A DNA stretch of 64,000 nucleotides, from positions 1-64,000 of the forward strand of contig JAUIJA010000010.1 of NCBI GenBank assembly GCA_030431055.1, read 5' to 3'. A program made the translations under genes and the position numbers. The stretch is from Bacteroidia bacterium (GTDB taxonomy: Bacteria; Bacteroidota; Bacteroidia; Flavobacteriales; Flavobacteriaceae). Below, piece by piece: positions 63,042 to 64,000 of the stretch; the first letter of the stretch is position 1; each line of letters opens with the position of its first letter. Under the pieces are notes generated by a model. It saw only the letters and a list, made by a program, of their open reading frames with translations. It was not told where the DNA came from and made no database searches.

Positions 63042-64000
63042 ATGGAAAATCTGCTATTTTACTTCTTAAAAGTTAACGCGATTTTGTCGTTGTTTTACGT
63101 TGTGTATTATCTTTTATTGCGAAAAGAAACCTTTTTTCAAGCCAATAGATTGTTTTTACTAGGAGGAATTGTTTCTGCGTTTGTAATTCCGCTTCTATCC
63201 TACTCTAAAGTAATTTGGATTGAGCCAACACCAATTAATTACAACGAGTTTATTCCTGTAAATAATTCAACTGAAAACATTTCTGCGATTCCAGAAGTTG
63301 CAAATTTCGATTGGAATTTTCTCTTCATTATGCTTTACGGATTAATTGTTACGATTTTATTAGCAAAAATAGTAGTTGAAGTAATTTCCTTTATTTCGGC
63401 TGTAAAATCAGGAAATAAAAATAAAGTCAACAAAGTAATTTTGGTTGAAACGTCGTTATTTGAAAATCCTTTTTCATTCTTTAACTATTTGGTTTACAAT
63501 AAATCAACTTTTACCAAAGAAGAATTAGAATTTATTATCACTCACGAAAGTATTCACATTAAACAATTACATTCTATAGATGTTTTAGTAAGTAAATTAG
63601 TTTCATTACTACTTTGGATAAATCCTATAGCTTGGTTGTATAGAAAAGCTATGCTTCAAAACTTAGAATTTATTGCTGATGCTGAAACTACAAAAGAATT
63701 ACAGAATTCATATAACTATCAAAAAACATTATTGAAATCTGTTTGCAATCAAAATAAATTATCAATCACAAATCAATTTTATCAATCATTAATCAAAAAA
63801 CGAATCGTTATGTTAAACACAAACCCTTCAAACAAAAGAAATTTATGGAAGTATTCGGTAATTCTTCCAATGTTAGTAGCTTTCTTTTTATTATATCAAG
63901 TGAAAACTATTGCGCAAGTTAAAGAAGCAAAATTTCCTAAAGTAATTGAAGAAGTTCAGGAAGTAAATCGTGTAGAATTAATTATAGACAAAAACACTTC
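63042..64000 (+). CDS. M56 family BlaR1-like metallopeptidase, 3' truncated by window edge
   Basis: Not in the ORF track because it has no stop inside the window. From the ATG at 63042 it encodes several transmembrane helices (MENLLFYFLKVNAILSLFYV, NFLFIMLYGLIVTILLAKIV) and the zinc site HESIH in FIITHESIHIKQLHSID. LEFIADAE provides the third ligand region. About 319 residues are visible. It is the likely sensor protease for BlaI; whether a penicillin-binding or TonB-like C-terminus follows cannot be seen. Confidence 0.92.
   Translation, partial: MENLLFYFLKVNAILSLFYVVYYLLLRKETFFQANRLFLLGGIVSAFVIPLLSYSKVIWIEPTPINYNEFIPVNNSTENISAIPEVANFDWNFLFIMLYGLIVTILLAKIVVEVISFISAVKSGNKNKVNKVILVETSLFENPFSFFNYLVYNKSTFTKEELEFIITHESIHIKQLHSIDVLVSKLVSLLLWINPIAWLYRKAMLQNLEFIADAETTKELQNSYNYQKTLLKSVCNQNKLSITNQFYQSLIKKRIVMLNTNPSNKRNLWKYSVILPMLVAFFLLYQVKTIAQVKEAKFPKVIEEVQEVNRVELIIDKNT

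Overview
The window looks like part of the chromosome of a Flavobacterium-like member of the Bacteroidota. It is strongly AT-rich. Exact matches to the Bacteroidota -7 promoter box TAnnTTTG recur upstream of genes, Shine-Dalgarno sequences are mostly absent, and the gene content is typical of the group: bacillithiol deacetylase BshB1, DUF4369/TlpA lipoprotein, LETM1-related protein, DUF6705, DUF4920, and a BlaI/M56 pair. Almost all of the window is chromosomal housekeeping. I see no prophage, integrase, transposase, CRISPR array or plasmid function.

Layout. 0-7.6 kb: the 5' end of a secreted leucine-rich-repeat protein, a LytTR response regulator with its propeller histidine kinase, a decayed 2H-phosphoesterase-like gene, SseB, and a methyltransferase with duplicated winged helices. 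7.6-12 kb: a Crp/Fnr regulator, a TauE/SafE exporter and an MBL-rhodanese persulfide-dioxygenase-like protein, linked by two matching GTRAC-N4-GTTAC sites, then a TlpA lipoprotein and tRNA-Tyr. 12-21.5 kb: SIMPL protein, rhomboid protease, LpxL-like acyltransferase, the PASTA-rluD-aminotransferase group, and the divergent ddl-hypothetical-coaD group followed by SulP. 21.5-27.9 kb: a tripartite RND efflux operon. 28-32 kb: NUDIX and pyrE starting back to back, SRPBCC protein, tRNA-His, bshB1, isochorismate synthase and a hotdog thioesterase. 32-38 kb: beta-helix lipoprotein, a broken small lipoprotein gene and purL. 37.8-45.7 kb: a beta-oxidation block (acyl-CoA ligase, MarR regulator, fadN-fadA-fadE) with a shared palindrome TATGC-N2-GCATA. 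45.7-54.7 kb: antiporter, LETM1-related protein, carbonic anhydrase with SulP, divergent dps and oxyR, mnmD, and a c-type cytochrome with a DUF4920 lipoprotein. 54.8-64 kb: ilvE, a lipoprotein pair with a JAMM-like motif, MazG-type hydrolase, tcdA, TatD, DUF1684 and a BlaI/M56 pair that runs off the end.

The most interesting material is regulatory or structural. There are three 16-bp BlaI-type operators spaced exactly 20 bp apart over the blaI promoter. A Crp/Fnr circuit appears to control persulfide metabolism, with its sites placed as class II activator sites. A MarR operator appears in front of both fatty-acid transcription units. A family of roughly 105-bp palindromic repeats is present, and a short palindrome resembling one intergenic copy lies in frame inside purL, at the junction with the glutaminase domain. 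Three small or accessory genes are each damaged by single-base indels or start loss, which may reflect real decay or homopolymer sequencing error.
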